Positions 42,259 to 52,657 of a stretch of DNA of 64,000 nucleotides are shown here, piece by piece. The number at the start of each line of letters is the position of its first letter. The first letter of the stretch is position 1. The DNA is taken from NCBI GenBank assembly GCA_963677815.1, contig OY782499.1:744001-808000 (forward strand), read 5' to 3'. The stretch is from JAEKNW01 sp963677815 (GTDB lineage Bacteria; Cloacimonadota; Cloacimonadia; Cloacimonadales; JAFGVF01). Under the pieces are notes generated by a model. That model did not search any database. It saw nothing but the letters and a program-made list of their open reading frames with translations, and was not told where the DNA came from. Both the position numbers and the translations under genes were made by a program.

Positions 42259-45200
42259 GTGAATAGAAATATTAAACGAGAAAAAAAGATAGAAAATTAT
42301 GATGCCGTTCGTATTCGTATAGCATCTCCTGATGCTATAAGATCATGGTCTTATGGAGAAGTTGTCAAACCAGACACTTTAAATTACCGTACATTAAAAC
42401 CAGAAAAAGATGGTCTTTTTTGTGAAAGAATATTCGGACCAGAAAAAGACTACGAATGCTCATGTGGAAAGTACAAGAAAAAAAGATTTGCAGGTACTAT
42501 CTGTGACCGTTGTGGAGTAGAAGTAACTTCATCAAGAGTAAGAAGAACAAGAATGGGACATATAGAATTAGCTGTTCCAGTTGCTCATATTTCCTTTGTG
42601 AAAAGTGCTCCAAGTAAAATTGGTACTCTTTTAGGTCTTACTATTAGTAACCTAGAAAAAATCTTAGTTTATGAGTCTTATGTTGTTTTAAATCCAGGAG
42701 ACCAAGATTATCAGGTAAATGAATTAATCGATACAGAAGAGTTTTATGAAATCCGTGATCAAGTATCACGTGACCCTAATTTCTCTGCTAAGATTGGTGC
42801 TGAAGCTGTTAAAGAAATGCTTCAATCATTAAATCTTGATGATATTGCTGCTGATTTAAGAACCCGTATCAAATGGGAAACTTCAACTATGCGTAAGCAA
42901 AAGATGATTAAACGTCTAAAAGTTGTGGAAGCATTCAGGCAGTCTGGAAACAAACCAGAATGGATGATTTTAGAAGTATTACCTGTACTTCCTCCTACTT
43001 TAAGACCTTTAGTTCCTCTTGATGGTGGTAAGTTTGCAACAGCTGACTTCAATGATTTATACAGACGTGTTATTACAAGAAATAATAGATTAAAAGGTCT
43101 AATTGAAATTAGAGCACCTGAGGTTATTCTAAGAAATGAAAAGAGAATGCTTCAAGAAGCTGTTGATGCTTTAATTGATAACTCTAAGAAAGCAAGACCT
43201 GTTAAAGGTAGAGGAAACAGAGCCTTAAAGAGTCTTACTGACCAACTTAAAGGTAAACAAGGACGTTTCCGTCAAAACCTTTTAGGTAAACGTGTAGATT
43301 ACTCAGGCCGTTCAGTTATTACTGTTGGACCACACTTAAAAATCTACGAAATGGGTTTACCAAAAGATATGGCTGTTGAGCTTTTCAAACCTTTCATTAT
43401 TGAAAGATTAGAGAAGATGGGAACAGCAGAAAAAACTAAAACAGCTAAAAAGATGGTTGAGAAAAAACAACCTGAAATTTGGAAAATCTTAGAAGAAATT
43501 GTTAAAGATTACCCTGTAATGTTAAACCGTGCACCTACTCTTCATAGATTAGGTATTCAGGCCTTTATGCCCGTTTTAACAGAAGGTAAATCACTTCAAT
43601 TGCATCCAATGGTATGTACACCATTTAATGCTGACTTCGATGGTGACCAGATGGGTTGTTATATCCCTCTTTCTCAAGAAGCAAGAATGGAAGCTAGAGT
43701 TTTGATGTTATCATCAAGAAATCTATTACTTCCTGCAAGTGGACGTCTAGCTATGGCTCCTTCACAAGATATTGTGCTTGGTTGTTTCTATTTAACAATG
43801 GAAGGTTCTCCTCAACCTAAGGATGAAGAAGAAATTAAAAAGCTTAAATGGTTCGGTAGTAGAGAGGAAATGGTTAACTACTACGAACAAGAAGAAATGC
43901 TTTTTGATCAAAAGAGAGAATCTGAAGAAAAAAGAGCTCAAGATGTAGATAAAAGAAACTTAAATCTTCATACTTGGATTCGTATAAAAATAAAAGGAAA
44001 ATGGACTGTTACAACAGTTGGTAGAGTTCTCTTTAACGAAGCTTTACCTGCAGCTATTCCTTTCCAAAACAAAGTATTTGATAAAGGTTCTTTGAATGAC
44101 TTAGCTATGGAATGTTTCCACAAGGTTGGTCAATGGGAAACTGCTATTTTCTTAGATAATATGAAAGCTACTGGTTTCAAATATGCTACTCGTGGAGGTA
44201 TCACATTTAGTTTTGGTGATATCATTGTTCCAGAGAAGAAGTATGAAATTATTGAAAATACTCAGAAAGTTGTTGATGAAATTACAGACACTTACAACAT
44301 GGGTATTATTACAGATAGCGAACGTTCATCACGTGTTGTTGATAGCTGGAAAATTGCTACTGAAGATGTTACTGATAGCTTAATGGATGAACTTAAAATT
44401 AGTGAAGGTGGATACAACTCTATTTATATGATGTATCTATCTGGAGCTCGTGGTAGTAAAACACAGATTAAACAGCTAGGTGGTATGCGTGGTCTTATGG
44501 ATAAACCATCTGCTAAGGGTGGTGGAAACGAAGTTATTGAAACACCTATTAAGTCAAACTTCAAAGAAGGTTTGTCTGTGCTTGAATTCTTCATTTCTAC
44601 TCACGGATCTAGAAAAGGTCTAGCTGATACAGCTTTGAAAACTGCTGGTGCAGGTTATCTTACAAGAAGACTTGTTGATGTAGCTCAAAACTCAATGATT
44701 GTAGAAGACGATTGTGGTACTATTGATGGTATCGTTATGTCTGCTCTTAAAGAGGGTAATGAAGTCATCGAATCTTTAAAAGATAGAATTACTGGTAGAA
44801 CAGCAGTTGATGATGTAGAAGATCCAAGAACTGGTAAGATTATTGTTCATGCTGGGGAAGAAATTTCTACTGAAACTGCAGAAACTATTCAAAAGCATGG
44901 TGTTTTAAGTGTCAGAGTTAGGTCAGTATTGACTTGTCAATCTGAGAAAGGTGTTTGTGCTAAGTGTTATGGTATTAACCTCTCCACTCACAAACCTGTA
45001 TCAGCCGGTGAGCCTGTGGGTATCATAGCTGCACAATCAATTGGTGAACCTGGTACTCAGCTAACACTCAGAACTTTCCATATTGGTGGTACTGCATCAA
45101 CAGATGTTGATTCTGCTTCGGTTGAAGCTAAAAATGATGGTTATATCAGATTTGATAATGTTCAATATGTAGTTGATAGTCAAGGTCAGATGATTTCTTC

Positions 45201-47004
45201 ATCTCACTTGGGTAAACTATTTGTTGTTCCAGAACCTGATTCTGATATTATCCTGGAAGAATATAAAGTTGAATATGCTGCTATTCTTGAAGTTAAAGAC
45301 GGACAGAAAGTAGTTGCAGATACAAAATTATTCTCTTGGGACCAATATAATAATACTCTTATATCAACTGTTAAAGGTGTTCTCTATTATGATAACTTTG
45401 TTAAGAATGTTACTTATAAAGAAGAGTTCAACGATTTAACAGGTTCTAAAGAGCTTACTATTATTGAATCCAAAGATAGAATTCAACCTCAGTTTAAGAT
45501 TGAAACTGAAGATGGACAGACTGTTCTAGTTCCTCTTCAAACAGGTTTAAACGTCTTGGTTGATAATGAACAAACTGTTCAAGTAGGACAGAAAATAGGT
45601 CAAACATCACGTGTTACTATTAAACAAGGTGATATTACTGGTGGTCTTCCACGAGTAGAAGATTTATTTGAAGCAAGAATTCCTAAAGAGAAAGCTGTTA
45701 TCTCTGAGATTGAAGGTAGAATCTCTATTGGTAACTTAAAGCGTAATGGTCGTGATATTTATATTACCCCTCCAACAGGTATCTTTGCTTTAGAAGATGG
45801 TGTTATGCAAGCTATTGATGATTTACCATTGGTATCTTCAAGTAATATCATTAAATCAGGTAATGAAACTTTATCTCCAGTAACTGGAACTATAATGGCT
45901 ATTGAAGTTATTAACAAAATGGCTAAGGTTTCAATCAAAGATGATGAAGGAAATGTAAGCCTTGTTGAATGTGAAGATGGCAGTGATATCGGTCTTCTAA
46001 CCTATGTTGGACAAAGAGTTCAAAAAGATGATGCTATTGCTGGTGCTAAAACTTATTCACCTACTATTAGACTTATTCCTACTAGTGGTGTTAAGGCAAA
46101 GAGTGCTGGTAAGGTTATCAAAATTGAAAAGGTTGAAAATGGTTATGAAGTAACTGTAGAACCAAAATCTACAAAGAAATCAACCGCTACTGTTTATACA
46201 ATCAGTGACGGACATAAACCATTTAATCTTCTTGGAAGTAATGTTAAGAAGAATGATATTTTGGCTGGATATGTACATTACATTGCAAGCGGACAAGAAG
46301 CAATTTTACCAAATGGAACTAAAGTGACTAAAGGTCAAGCTTTGGCAGGTAGAAACCATGTTATTCCAATTGGTAAGAGAATTATTATTCATGAAGGTGA
46401 TAATGTTAATTCTGGTACAGCTCTTTGTGATGGCCCAATTGATCCACACGATATTCTTCGAATTCGTGGTATCAAAGAAGCTCAAAAGCTTATTCTTGAT
46501 GAAATCCAAGAAGTTTATCGTAAACAAGGTGTGAAAATCGATGATAAACACATCGGTATTATTGTAAGACAGATGTTCAAGAAAGTAAAAATTCTTGATC
46601 CAGGTGATACTTATTTCCTTGAAGGTGACACAGTTGATAAGCTTGTTGCATCAAAAGAAAATGCTAAACAAGAGAGTTTAGGTGGCAAAGGTGCTACATT
46701 TGAACAACTTCTTCTTGGTATTACTAAAACTTCTTTGTTGACAGAATCATGGCTTTCAGCAGCTTCGTTCCAAGAGACTACTAAGGTCTTAACTCAAGCT
46801 GCCGTTGAAGGTAAAATTGATAACTTAGAAGGTCTTAAAGAAAGCATTATTCTTGGTCACAAAATCCCTGTTGGTACAGGCTCTAAGTTCTATACTAGCA
46901 AGATCAAGGAATTAGAAAAGAGCGGCAAAACGGTTGCCGAAATGGTTGAGCTTTTAGCTCACAAATCAGATGACGAGTCCATGGAAGACTTGTTAGACTT
47001 TTAA
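42259..47004 (+). CDS. rpoC: RNA polymerase beta' subunit
   Basis: A 1581-residue beta' subunit with GTG start (GGAGG 8 bases upstream). The N-terminal zinc ribbon has 'CSCGKYKKKRFAGTICDRCG', the catalytic magnesium site is NADFDGD, the bridge helix and trigger-loop region contains 'GEPGTQLTLRTFHIGG', and the second zinc site uses 'DDCGT' and 'TCQSEKGVCAKCYG'. Longer than E. coli (1407) because of an insert between the trigger-loop parts (the sandwich-barrel-hybrid region). All catalytic residues are intact. rpsL begins 19 bp later. Confidence 0.98.
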   Translation: MNRNIKREKKIENYDAVRIRIASPDAIRSWSYGEVVKPDTLNYRTLKPEKDGLFCERIFGPEKDYECSCGKYKKKRFAGTICDRCGVEVTSSRVRRTRMGHIELAVPVAHISFVKSAPSKIGTLLGLTISNLEKILVYESYVVLNPGDQDYQVNELIDTEEFYEIRDQVSRDPNFSAKIGAEAVKEMLQSLNLDDIAADLRTRIKWETSTMRKQKMIKRLKVVEAFRQSGNKPEWMILEVLPVLPPTLRPLVPLDGGKFATADFNDLYRRVITRNNRLKGLIEIRAPEVILRNEKRMLQEAVDALIDNSKKARPVKGRGNRALKSLTDQLKGKQGRFRQNLLGKRVDYSGRSVITVGPHLKIYEMGLPKDMAVELFKPFIIERLEKMGTAEKTKTAKKMVEKKQPEIWKILEEIVKDYPVMLNRAPTLHRLGIQAFMPVLTEGKSLQLHPMVCTPFNADFDGDQMGCYIPLSQEARMEARVLMLSSRNLLLPASGRLAMAPSQDIVLGCFYLTMEGSPQPKDEEEIKKLKWFGSREEMVNYYEQEEMLFDQKRESEEKRAQDVDKRNLNLHTWIRIKIKGKWTVTTVGRVLFNEALPAAIPFQNKVFDKGSLNDLAMECFHKVGQWETAIFLDNMKATGFKYATRGGITFSFGDIIVPEKKYEIIENTQKVVDEITDTYNMGIITDSERSSRVVDSWKIATEDVTDSLMDELKISEGGYNSIYMMYLSGARGSKTQIKQLGGMRGLMDKPSAKGGGNEVIETPIKSNFKEGLSVLEFFISTHGSRKGLADTALKTAGAGYLTRRLVDVAQNSMIVEDDCGTIDGIVMSALKEGNEVIESLKDRITGRTAVDDVEDPRTGKIIVHAGEEISTETAETIQKHGVLSVRVRSVLTCQSEKGVCAKCYGINLSTHKPVSAGEPVGIIAAQSIGEPGTQLTLRTFHIGGTASTDVDSASVEAKNDGYIRFDNVQYVVDSQGQMISSSHLGKLFVVPEPDSDIILEEYKVEYAAILEVKDGQKVVADTKLFSWDQYNNTLISTVKGVLYYDNFVKNVTYKEEFNDLTGSKELTIIESKDRIQPQFKIETEDGQTVLVPLQTGLNVLVDNEQTVQVGQKIGQTSRVTIKQGDITGGLPRVEDLFEARIPKEKAVISEIEGRISIGNLKRNGRDIYITPPTGIFALEDGVMQAIDDLPLVSSSNIIKSGNETLSPVTGTIMAIEVINKMAKVSIKDDEGNVSLVECEDGSDIGLLTYVGQRVQKDDAIAGAKTYSPTIRLIPTSGVKAKSAGKVIKIEKVENGYEVTVEPKSTKKSTATVYTISDGHKPFNLLGSNVKKNDILAGYVHYIASGQEAILPNGTKVTKGQALAGRNHVIPIGKRIIIHEGDNVNSGTALCDGPIDPHDILRIRGIKEAQKLILDEIQEVYRKQGVKIDDKHIGIIVRQMFKKVKILDPGDTYFLEGDTVDKLVASKENAKQESLGGKGATFEQLLLGITKTSLLTESWLSAASFQETTKVLTQAAVEGKIDNLEGLKESIILGHKIPVGTGSKFYTSKIKELEKSGKTVAEMVELLAHKSDDESMEDLLDF

Positions 47005-47023
47005 TAAAGGATGGAGGTAGATT

Positions 47024-47398
47024 GTGCCTACAATTAACCAGTTAATTAGAAAAGGTAGAAAATCGGTTGAGAAGAAAAAGAACAACCGCGCATTAAATAG
47101 TTGCCCACAGAGAAGGGGTGTTTGTACAAGAGTGTACACAACAACACCTAAGAAACCTAACTCAGCGTTGCGTAAAGTTGCTCGTGTACGTTTATCTAAT
47201 GGTATAGAAGTTACTGCTTATATTCCAGGTGAAGGTCACAACTTACAAGAGCACTCACTTGTATTAGTTCGTGGTGGTCGTGTTAAGGATTTACCTGGTG
47301 TGAGATATCACATCGTTCGTGGATCTTTAGACTGTTCAGGTGTTGAAAACAGAACAAAATCTCGTTCTAAATACGGAACAAGACGACCAAAAAAATAG
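47024..47398 (+). CDS. rpsL: Ribosomal protein S12
   Basis: A 124-residue protein starting at GTG with GGAGG upstream. 'TTTPKKPNSALRKVARVRL' and 'RGGRVKDLPGVRYH' carry the lysines usually changed in streptomycin resistance (K43 and K88); both are wild type. It is part of the ribosomal decoding centre. Here the str genes follow rpoC directly. Confidence 0.98.
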   Translation: MPTINQLIRKGRKSVEKKKNNRALNSCPQRRGVCTRVYTTTPKKPNSALRKVARVRLSNGIEVTAYIPGEGHNLQEHSLVLVRGGRVKDLPGVRYHIVRGSLDCSGVENRTKSRSKYGTRRPKK

Positions 47399-47407
47399 GA
47401 GTAAGAT

Positions 47408-47878
47408 ATGCCAAGAAAACGCAAAGCCATAGAAAGAACTGTATTACCTGATCCTAAGTTCAATGATGTAATTTTAAGTAAATTCATCAATTGTGTTATG
47501 GAAGATGGTAAAAAGTCTATTGCAGAACAAATTGTTTATGGAGCTTTCGAAATTATTGAAGAAAAAATGAAGAAAGATCCTCTAGAAATCTTTAAAGAAG
47601 CTTTAACTAATGCAAGACCACTTGTAAAGGTTACTTCTCGTCGTGTTGGTGGTGCTAACTACCAAGTTCCTGAAGAAGTTAGTGAAAAAGCAGGTAGAGC
47701 TATTGCTTTCAGATGGATTATCTCAGTTGCTCGTAATCGTAACGAAAAGAACATGAGAGATAAGTTAGCTGCTGAATTAATGGCTATCTACAAAAAAGAG
47801 GGTTCTACTATTAAAAAGAGAGAAGATACCCACAAAATGGCTGAAGCTAACAAAGCTTTTGCTCACTTAAGATTCTAA
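47408..47878 (+). CDS. rpsG: Ribosomal protein S7
   Basis: A 156-residue protein with 'MPRKRKAIERTVLPDPKFND' and the 'TSRRVGGANYQVPEEV' signature. It organises the 16S 3' major domain. It is the last gene of the long operon; fusA does not follow, unlike the E. coli str operon, because a terminator comes next. Confidence 0.98.
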   Translation: MPRKRKAIERTVLPDPKFNDVILSKFINCVMEDGKKSIAEQIVYGAFEIIEEKMKKDPLEIFKEALTNARPLVKVTSRRVGGANYQVPEEVSEKAGRAIAFRWIISVARNRNEKNMRDKLAAELMAIYKKEGSTIKKREDTHKMAEANKAFAHLRF

Positions 47879-47898
47879 GTTAATTAGATATAAATATA

Positions 47899-47927
47899 AA
47901 GCGGAAGATTATCTTCCGCTTTTTTTT
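47899..47927 (+). terminator. Strong intrinsic terminator after rpsG
   Basis: AAGCGGAAGA (47899-47908) pairs with TCTTCCGCTT (47912-47921) around TTA, then a run of T. It is 20 bp after the rpsG stop and ends the tuf-to-rpsG transcription unit. Confidence 0.92.
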
Positions 47928-48197
47928 GTTTATTTTTTTGGCTCTCTTCAGAGTAGAGTGGGTAGCAGATAAATATTGTCGTAAAAAATAACGAATATAG
48001 AGTCTATTTAATTAATTTACTTCACTCTTCACTTGTGATACGTAGCTTTAGCGAAGTATTACTAAAGCTCTACTGCACAACAGGCTTTGAAAGCATGTTA
48101 ATCTGGTAGCAAGATGTTGCCAGTCCATATTTTCCAGTTTCTCTACCAAGCTATTCTCAAAGATCTATTGGATTATTTGAGGTAATTATTAGAAAGT
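47928..48197. other. Convergent intergenic gap with repeat fragments
   Basis: No gene is supported. It contains the reversed CTTCGCTAAAGCTACG motif (48041-48056), a CTGG-TA-GCAA/TTGCCAG hairpin near 48102-48122, and one arm of the 15019 palindrome (48152-48167). These look like worn copies of intergenic repeats. Confidence 0.5.
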
Positions 48198-49007
48198 TTA
48201 ACTATTCATCCATTCTTTGAATTTAGAGATATTAGACCTTGTAACAAGTACATCCTCATCAAATGGTGGGTCTATACTCAAAAGAAGTCTACTATTAAAG
48301 AAAGTATGGATTTCAGAGATAGCATTGATATTAACAATCATCTGACGGTTAATTCTGAAGAAGTTTTTTGGATCAAGTTCTTTATCTAAGTCATCAAGAG
48401 GAGTATCTAAAGAGTATTTTTTCTTGTTAAAAGTCATAAGATAAGTAGTTTTGTTAGATACAAAGAAATAAGCAATTTCAGCAGCTGTGATAGACTTATA
48501 AGAGTTCCCCATTTTAATTAAAAACCTATTTCTAAAATCTTTACTTTTAAGGTCCAGGTATTCAATTAAATTTTCAATTTTTTCTTGTTCTTCTTCTTTT
48601 TCCTTTTCTTTTTCATTTACTTGGTCCTCAGCATCTACAGAAAAAACTTGAAACATTTCATGTATTTTTGAGAAAGAAGCCTTTAGTTTTTTAGCAGTAA
48701 TAGGTTTAAGAAGATAATCAATACTATTGACTTTAAATGCATCTAAAGCAAATTCATCGTAAGAAGTTGTAAATATAATTTTAGATTTAACTTTCACACT
48801 TTTAAAAATGGAAAAGCTAATTCCATCAGATAGCTGAATATCTGCAAAAATTATGTCTGGGTGCTTATTTTCTGATAACCATGAGATAGATTCTTGAACA
48901 GAGCCAATTATCTTACAGAGTTGGTAATCAATCTCAATTTGGTCTAATAATTGGACTAGTCTTTGGGCAATAATTTCTTCATCTTCAATTATTAATATCT
49001 TTAACAT
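48198..49007 (-). CDS. LytTR-family response regulator
   Basis: A 269-residue protein. The receiver has D56 in 'PDIIFADIQLSDG', T in FTTSYDE and K in DYLLKPI. A charged linker at about 126-145 ('NEKEKEKEEEQEKIE') leads to a LytTR DNA-binding domain (about 165-265) with 'NFFRINRQMIVNINAISEI'. It overlaps the upstream kinase by 23 bp, so the pair is co-translated. LytTR regulators bind direct repeats. No target gene is obvious next to it. Confidence 0.92.
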   Translation of the reverse strand: MLKILIIEDEEIIAQRLVQLLDQIEIDYQLCKIIGSVQESISWLSENKHPDIIFADIQLSDGISFSIFKSVKVKSKIIFTTSYDEFALDAFKVNSIDYLLKPITAKKLKASFSKIHEMFQVFSVDAEDQVNEKEKEKEEEQEKIENLIEYLDLKSKDFRNRFLIKMGNSYKSITAAEIAYFFVSNKTTYLMTFNKKKYSLDTPLDDLDKELDPKNFFRINRQMIVNINAISEIHTFFNSRLLLSIDPPFDEDVLVTRSNISKFKEWMNS

Positions 49008-50793
49008 ACTGTATTTCCTTATTGATTAGAGGTAATTTAACAATATACTTGTTGTCTTTTATTTCATAGATTGGTTTCTTATTGCTATAATACTGATATA
49101 TAGCCGTGATATTCTGTTGTCCTATACCTGCTTTATCTTCTTTATATTGAAAAGCTGTTTCTTTCTTATGAATATTATTAATGATTACAATAAACATATC
49201 TTCAATAAAGATGTCAATCTTCATTTGATGATTCATATCAATCGTGTTATGTTTGAAGACATTTTCTACCATAGTTTGAATAGAAAGTGGGGGAAGTTTA
49301 TAGTCATGATATGCTCTATCTATATCAATATTAAGTTCATAGTTTTTACCATATTTCATGCTAATCAGATAATTATAAGAATCTAAGAGGTCTAATTCAG
49401 ACTCTAGATCAATTAGTTCTTTATTATCTGTTTGTAAGATATACCGATACATATTTGATAGCTCTTCAACATAACTTACAGCTTTCTCAGTATCTGAAGG
49501 AATAATTCCTGTAAGGGTAGATAAACTATTAAAAAGGAAGTGGGGATTGAGTTGTCCTTTTAGATGAGAAACGCTTTTCTTGAGTTTATCTTTCTCAAGT
49601 CTTAAAATCTCATTTTCTTTTTCTTGTAGGTCTAACTTGGTAACTACCAAACTTGTCTCATTTTTTCTAAATCGTGCAAAGAAATTATAAACAAAAACAT
49701 AAAGAATAGATACTGAAAGCAAAACATATACAGAAGATATATAAGGAACATATTTAAAATTCCTTGTTGCAAACATTAAGAGAGGAGCAAGTATAAAGAT
49801 TATTGCAATGAAAATGTTTAGTTTTTCTTTAATATACCTAAATTTTCTAATTAAATAATAAATTAAATACAAGATAGTAATGGTATAAAGACCAATATTA
49901 AAGAAATCAAAAATCTGATAAAACTGAATTAAATTGGTTACCAGTAAGTTTATAGCTGTAATTGCAATAATAAAATATTTTAAGAAGAGGATAAATTTTG
50001 ACTTTCCATCAGAGAATATATAATCAGCCATTGTTAAAATCATTATTAAAAAGAGCTGGAACATCATTGAATCAATCCAATAGAAAATTTTTGGAGAAAT
50101 TCCGAAATAAGCCATAAGGAGGGTATTTAGGCCGTGGTCAAGTCCAATAATAAGAGAATAGATAAATACAGCAAAAACGTATTTTTTGATAGATTTTGAG
50201 CTTCTCAGAAGAAGAAAGAGGCTGATAAGTGAAATCAAGAAAAAGAAGATAGCCACAGAGTAATTCAACATTTGCACAAAAATAATTTCCATTATCAAAT
50301 AAACAAAAGGAGTGTCTGTCACATCTTCATTCAAGAAGACTAAGGAAAAGGGAACCGGGTAACCAGCTATTACTTCATCATAAAGGAAATACAGATATTT
50401 ATCATCAGGTGAATAGTTAAGTGAAAGAAGATGGACAAATTGAGATCTTGTACTATCGGAATAGATTTCCTGTGACCTGTAGTAAACTCTGAAAGCGGAA
50501 TAATAACCAATGAAGAAAATCCTATTATTTTCTTTTGCAAGACTATCGGGTAACTCTAGACGATAGAGAATTTTATCAATATTTTTTTTCTCTTTAAAAG
50601 TAAGATAATCAATTTCTTTCCATGTTAACGAATCAGAATCTAGGGCTTTAGTATCTAAGATTTCATTTTCTCTAACTATATGATAAGAGAGTGTGCCCGG
50701 ATCTAGAAGATAATGTAGTATGGGCTCGTCACTGCAAAGTGCAGTTAATCCTAAGAGGGCTATAATGATGGCTAGTATTCTATTTTTTTTCAA
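48985..50793 (-). CDS. LytS/YehU-type sensor histidine kinase with 7TM-DISM sensor
   Basis: A 602-residue membrane kinase. A signal segment (1-20) precedes an extracytoplasmic beta-rich domain (about 25-180) that resembles 7TMR-DISM extracellular domains, then seven transmembrane helices (about 185-390). The catalytic part is the His_kinase family with 'GQLNPHFLFNSLSTLTGI', whose His is the phosphorylation site, and an N-box 'TMVENVFKHN'. It probably senses an extracellular carbohydrate or surface signal and phosphorylates the LytTR regulator downstream. Confidence 0.88.
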   Translation of the reverse strand: MKKNRILAIIIALLGLTALCSDEPILHYLLDPGTLSYHIVRENEILDTKALDSDSLTWKEIDYLTFKEKKNIDKILYRLELPDSLAKENNRIFFIGYYSAFRVYYRSQEIYSDSTRSQFVHLLSLNYSPDDKYLYFLYDEVIAGYPVPFSLVFLNEDVTDTPFVYLIMEIIFVQMLNYSVAIFFFLISLISLFLLLRSSKSIKKYVFAVFIYSLIIGLDHGLNTLLMAYFGISPKIFYWIDSMMFQLFLIMILTMADYIFSDGKSKFILFLKYFIIAITAINLLVTNLIQFYQIFDFFNIGLYTITILYLIYYLIRKFRYIKEKLNIFIAIIFILAPLLMFATRNFKYVPYISSVYVLLSVSILYVFVYNFFARFRKNETSLVVTKLDLQEKENEILRLEKDKLKKSVSHLKGQLNPHFLFNSLSTLTGIIPSDTEKAVSYVEELSNMYRYILQTDNKELIDLESELDLLDSYNYLISMKYGKNYELNIDIDRAYHDYKLPPLSIQTMVENVFKHNTIDMNHQMKIDIFIEDMFIVIINNIHKKETAFQYKEDKAGIGQQNITAIYQYYSNKKPIYEIKDNKYIVKLPLINKEIQYVKDINN

Positions 50794-50828
50794 ATTATCT
50801 ATCCTAAAAATCTAATTTCTATATTTCT

Positions 50829-50857
50829 TATTTAAGATTAATTAATTATTTTGGCAA
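50829..50857 (-). promoter_or_regulatory. Promoter of the sensor kinase / LytTR regulator operon
   Basis: On the minus strand TTGCCA (50857-50852), a 17-bp spacer and TAAATA (50834-50829) lie 36 bp ahead of the kinase ATG at 50793. Confidence 0.55.
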
Positions 50858-50947
50858 GATATTATTTAGTTTTTCTAGAAATTAAGTGATGAAACGCTAA
50901 TAATGGAGTATGAATTACAAGTAAATCTAGTTAGGGATTATTGCTTC

Positions 50948-51003
50948 TTGATTGTTACTCTCTCTATAAAATCCCAATGATTTATAGAGAGAGTAACAAT
51001 CAA
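50948..51003 (+). repeat. 'CTTGATTGTTAC' palindromic element, copy 3
   Basis: A perfect 23-bp stem: arms 50948-50970 (starts TTGATTGTTACTCTC) and 50981-51003 (ends GAGTAACAATCAA) around a 10-base loop. It is the best-preserved of the three copies. It lies 150 bp before the TetR gene. The rest of the 50858-51153 gap shows direct repeats TATG(A/G)TTAAA near 51107 and 51126 that could be TetR operators. Confidence 0.8.
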
Positions 51004-51153
51004 CCACTACTAAAGAGCTTTGATGCTATACCAAATGGTTAAGGTATTCTTTCAAGGAAATAACAAGAAATAAAAAATAAAATAAAAAACTTGTCAAAAT
51101 TAACCTTATGATTAAATTTGACTGTATGGTTAAAAAGTTAAATAGAGGATGAA

Positions 51154-51765
51154 ATGAAAAGATATAATAAGGATACAGAAGACAAGATATTGAATGTGGC
51201 CCAGATTATTTTTAGGAAAAAAGGCTATGCAGGGACTAAAACTCAAGAGATAGCAGACCAAGCAGGGATTAACAAGGCTCTGCTTCACTATTACTTCAAA
51301 AACAAGAAAGCTCTTTTTGAAAAAGTATTTTTGATGTCAGTAGAAGAAGTCTTTACTTTTTTAGCTACTTATCTAAACAATGAAGAAGCTCTCATAGAAA
51401 AAACACCTAAACTGGTTGATTCTTATTTGAATTATATTAGCAAGAATATAAATTTATTTGTTTTTGTCATATCTGAAGTATGGCAGAATCAAGAATTTAC
51501 ACAAAAATTCGTCAAGATAGCCCTGGATAAAGTTGATTTTTCAAACTATATAAGTTCATTCAAGAAAGAAGTTGAAGCTGGCTTAATAAGAGATATTAAT
51601 CCCATCCACTACTTAATCAACCTTGTCTCATTATCAATATTCCCTTTCTTAGTTTCTCCCATAGTCAAGAATCTTCTATCTAGTATGGATATAGATTCTT
51701 CTACTATTATTCTTGAAAGAAAAGAAGTAGTGAGTCAAACCCTTTTATCTATGATAAAGAAATAG
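51154..51765 (+). CDS. TetR/AcrR-family regulator, CecR-like
   Basis: A 203-residue protein with the N-terminal TetR helix-turn-helix ('TQEIADQAGINKALLHYYFK'). The helical C-terminal ligand domain has no motif that identifies an inducer. GAGG precedes the ATG. It is 8 bp upstream of the membrane fusion protein gene, so it probably controls this exporter, as E. coli CecR controls ybhGFSR. It starts the operon. Confidence 0.9.
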   Translation: MKRYNKDTEDKILNVAQIIFRKKGYAGTKTQEIADQAGINKALLHYYFKNKKALFEKVFLMSVEEVFTFLATYLNNEEALIEKTPKLVDSYLNYISKNINLFVFVISEVWQNQEFTQKFVKIALDKVDFSNYISSFKKEVEAGLIRDINPIHYLINLVSLSIFPFLVSPIVKNLLSSMDIDSSTIILERKEVVSQTLLSMIKK

Positions 51766-51773
51766 GAGTCAGA

Positions 51774-52655
51774 ATGAAAAAAATATTATCAGGAATATTA
51801 TTATTATTAATTTTAACTGCATGTAACAGAAATGAAGCAATGAGTGATGCTTTTGGTAATTTTGAGTGTGAAGAGATAATAGTTAGTTCTCAATCGATAG
51901 GAAATCTTACTAGCTTCCCCTATGAGGAAGGTCAAAGTATTGTTGAGGGACAATTACTAGCTGTTGCAGATACTACTGATAAACTCTTGTTAATAGATGA
52001 ACTGTTAGTCCAGAAAGATTTGTTAGAAATAAAATATGAGAAAGCTCTAGCTGATCAGAAGCTAATTCATATAAATTTAGAAAAAGCTGAGCAAGATAGC
52101 AAGAGATATCAAATACTTTATTCGCAGAATGCAATAGCTAAAGATATTTTAGAGAACTATCAACATACAGAAGATCTTCTACAGCAACAATACTCTTCTT
52201 CTAGTTTGTCCCTTACCATGATTGAAAAAGAAATTAGTCAGTTACAAGTTAGACTAAACCAAGCAGAGAGAGAAGTAAGTAAATCATATATAAAGTCACC
52301 TGCTGAAGGACTTCTTTTGGCTAAATATGTAGAAGAAGGAGAGTTCTTAACTATTGGAAAGCCAATGTTTAAAATAGCTAAAGTTTCAGAAATATATCTA
52401 AAAGCTTATGTAAGTCAAACACAACTTAGCGAAATAGTTCTGAATGGTCCAGTTACTATTCTTTATGATTCTGCTTCAGGAATGAAAGAGCTTGCTGGAA
52501 GAATTACTTTTATTAGTTCCCAGGCAGAATTTACCCCAAAGACTATTCAAACAAGAGATGAAAGGGCTAATTTAGTATATGGTATAAAAATAAAAGTTGA
52601 TTATGATGAAAGAATAAAAATAGGTATGCCAGCAGAAGTAGTATTTAAGAGTTAA
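51774..52655 (+). CDS. HlyD-family membrane fusion lipoprotein, YbhG-like
   Basis: A 293-residue lipoprotein: signal peptide with lipobox 'LILTAC' (C at residue 17). The biotinyl-lipoyl-like half motif 'EEGQSIVEGQLLAVADTTD', an alpha-hairpin coiled coil (about 75-165) and the second lipoyl half 'SPAEGLLLAKYVEEGEFL' follow. It would bridge the inner-membrane exporter to an outer-membrane channel. Downstream genes follow at 2-5 bp. Confidence 0.88.
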   Translation: MKKILSGILLLLILTACNRNEAMSDAFGNFECEEIIVSSQSIGNLTSFPYEEGQSIVEGQLLAVADTTDKLLLIDELLVQKDLLEIKYEKALADQKLIHINLEKAEQDSKRYQILYSQNAIAKDILENYQHTEDLLQQQYSSSSLSLTMIEKEISQLQVRLNQAEREVSKSYIKSPAEGLLLAKYVEEGEFLTIGKPMFKIAKVSEIYLKAYVSQTQLSEIVLNGPVTILYDSASGMKELAGRITFISSQAEFTPKTIQTRDERANLVYGIKIKVDYDERIKIGMPAEVVFKS

Positions 52656-52657
52656 CT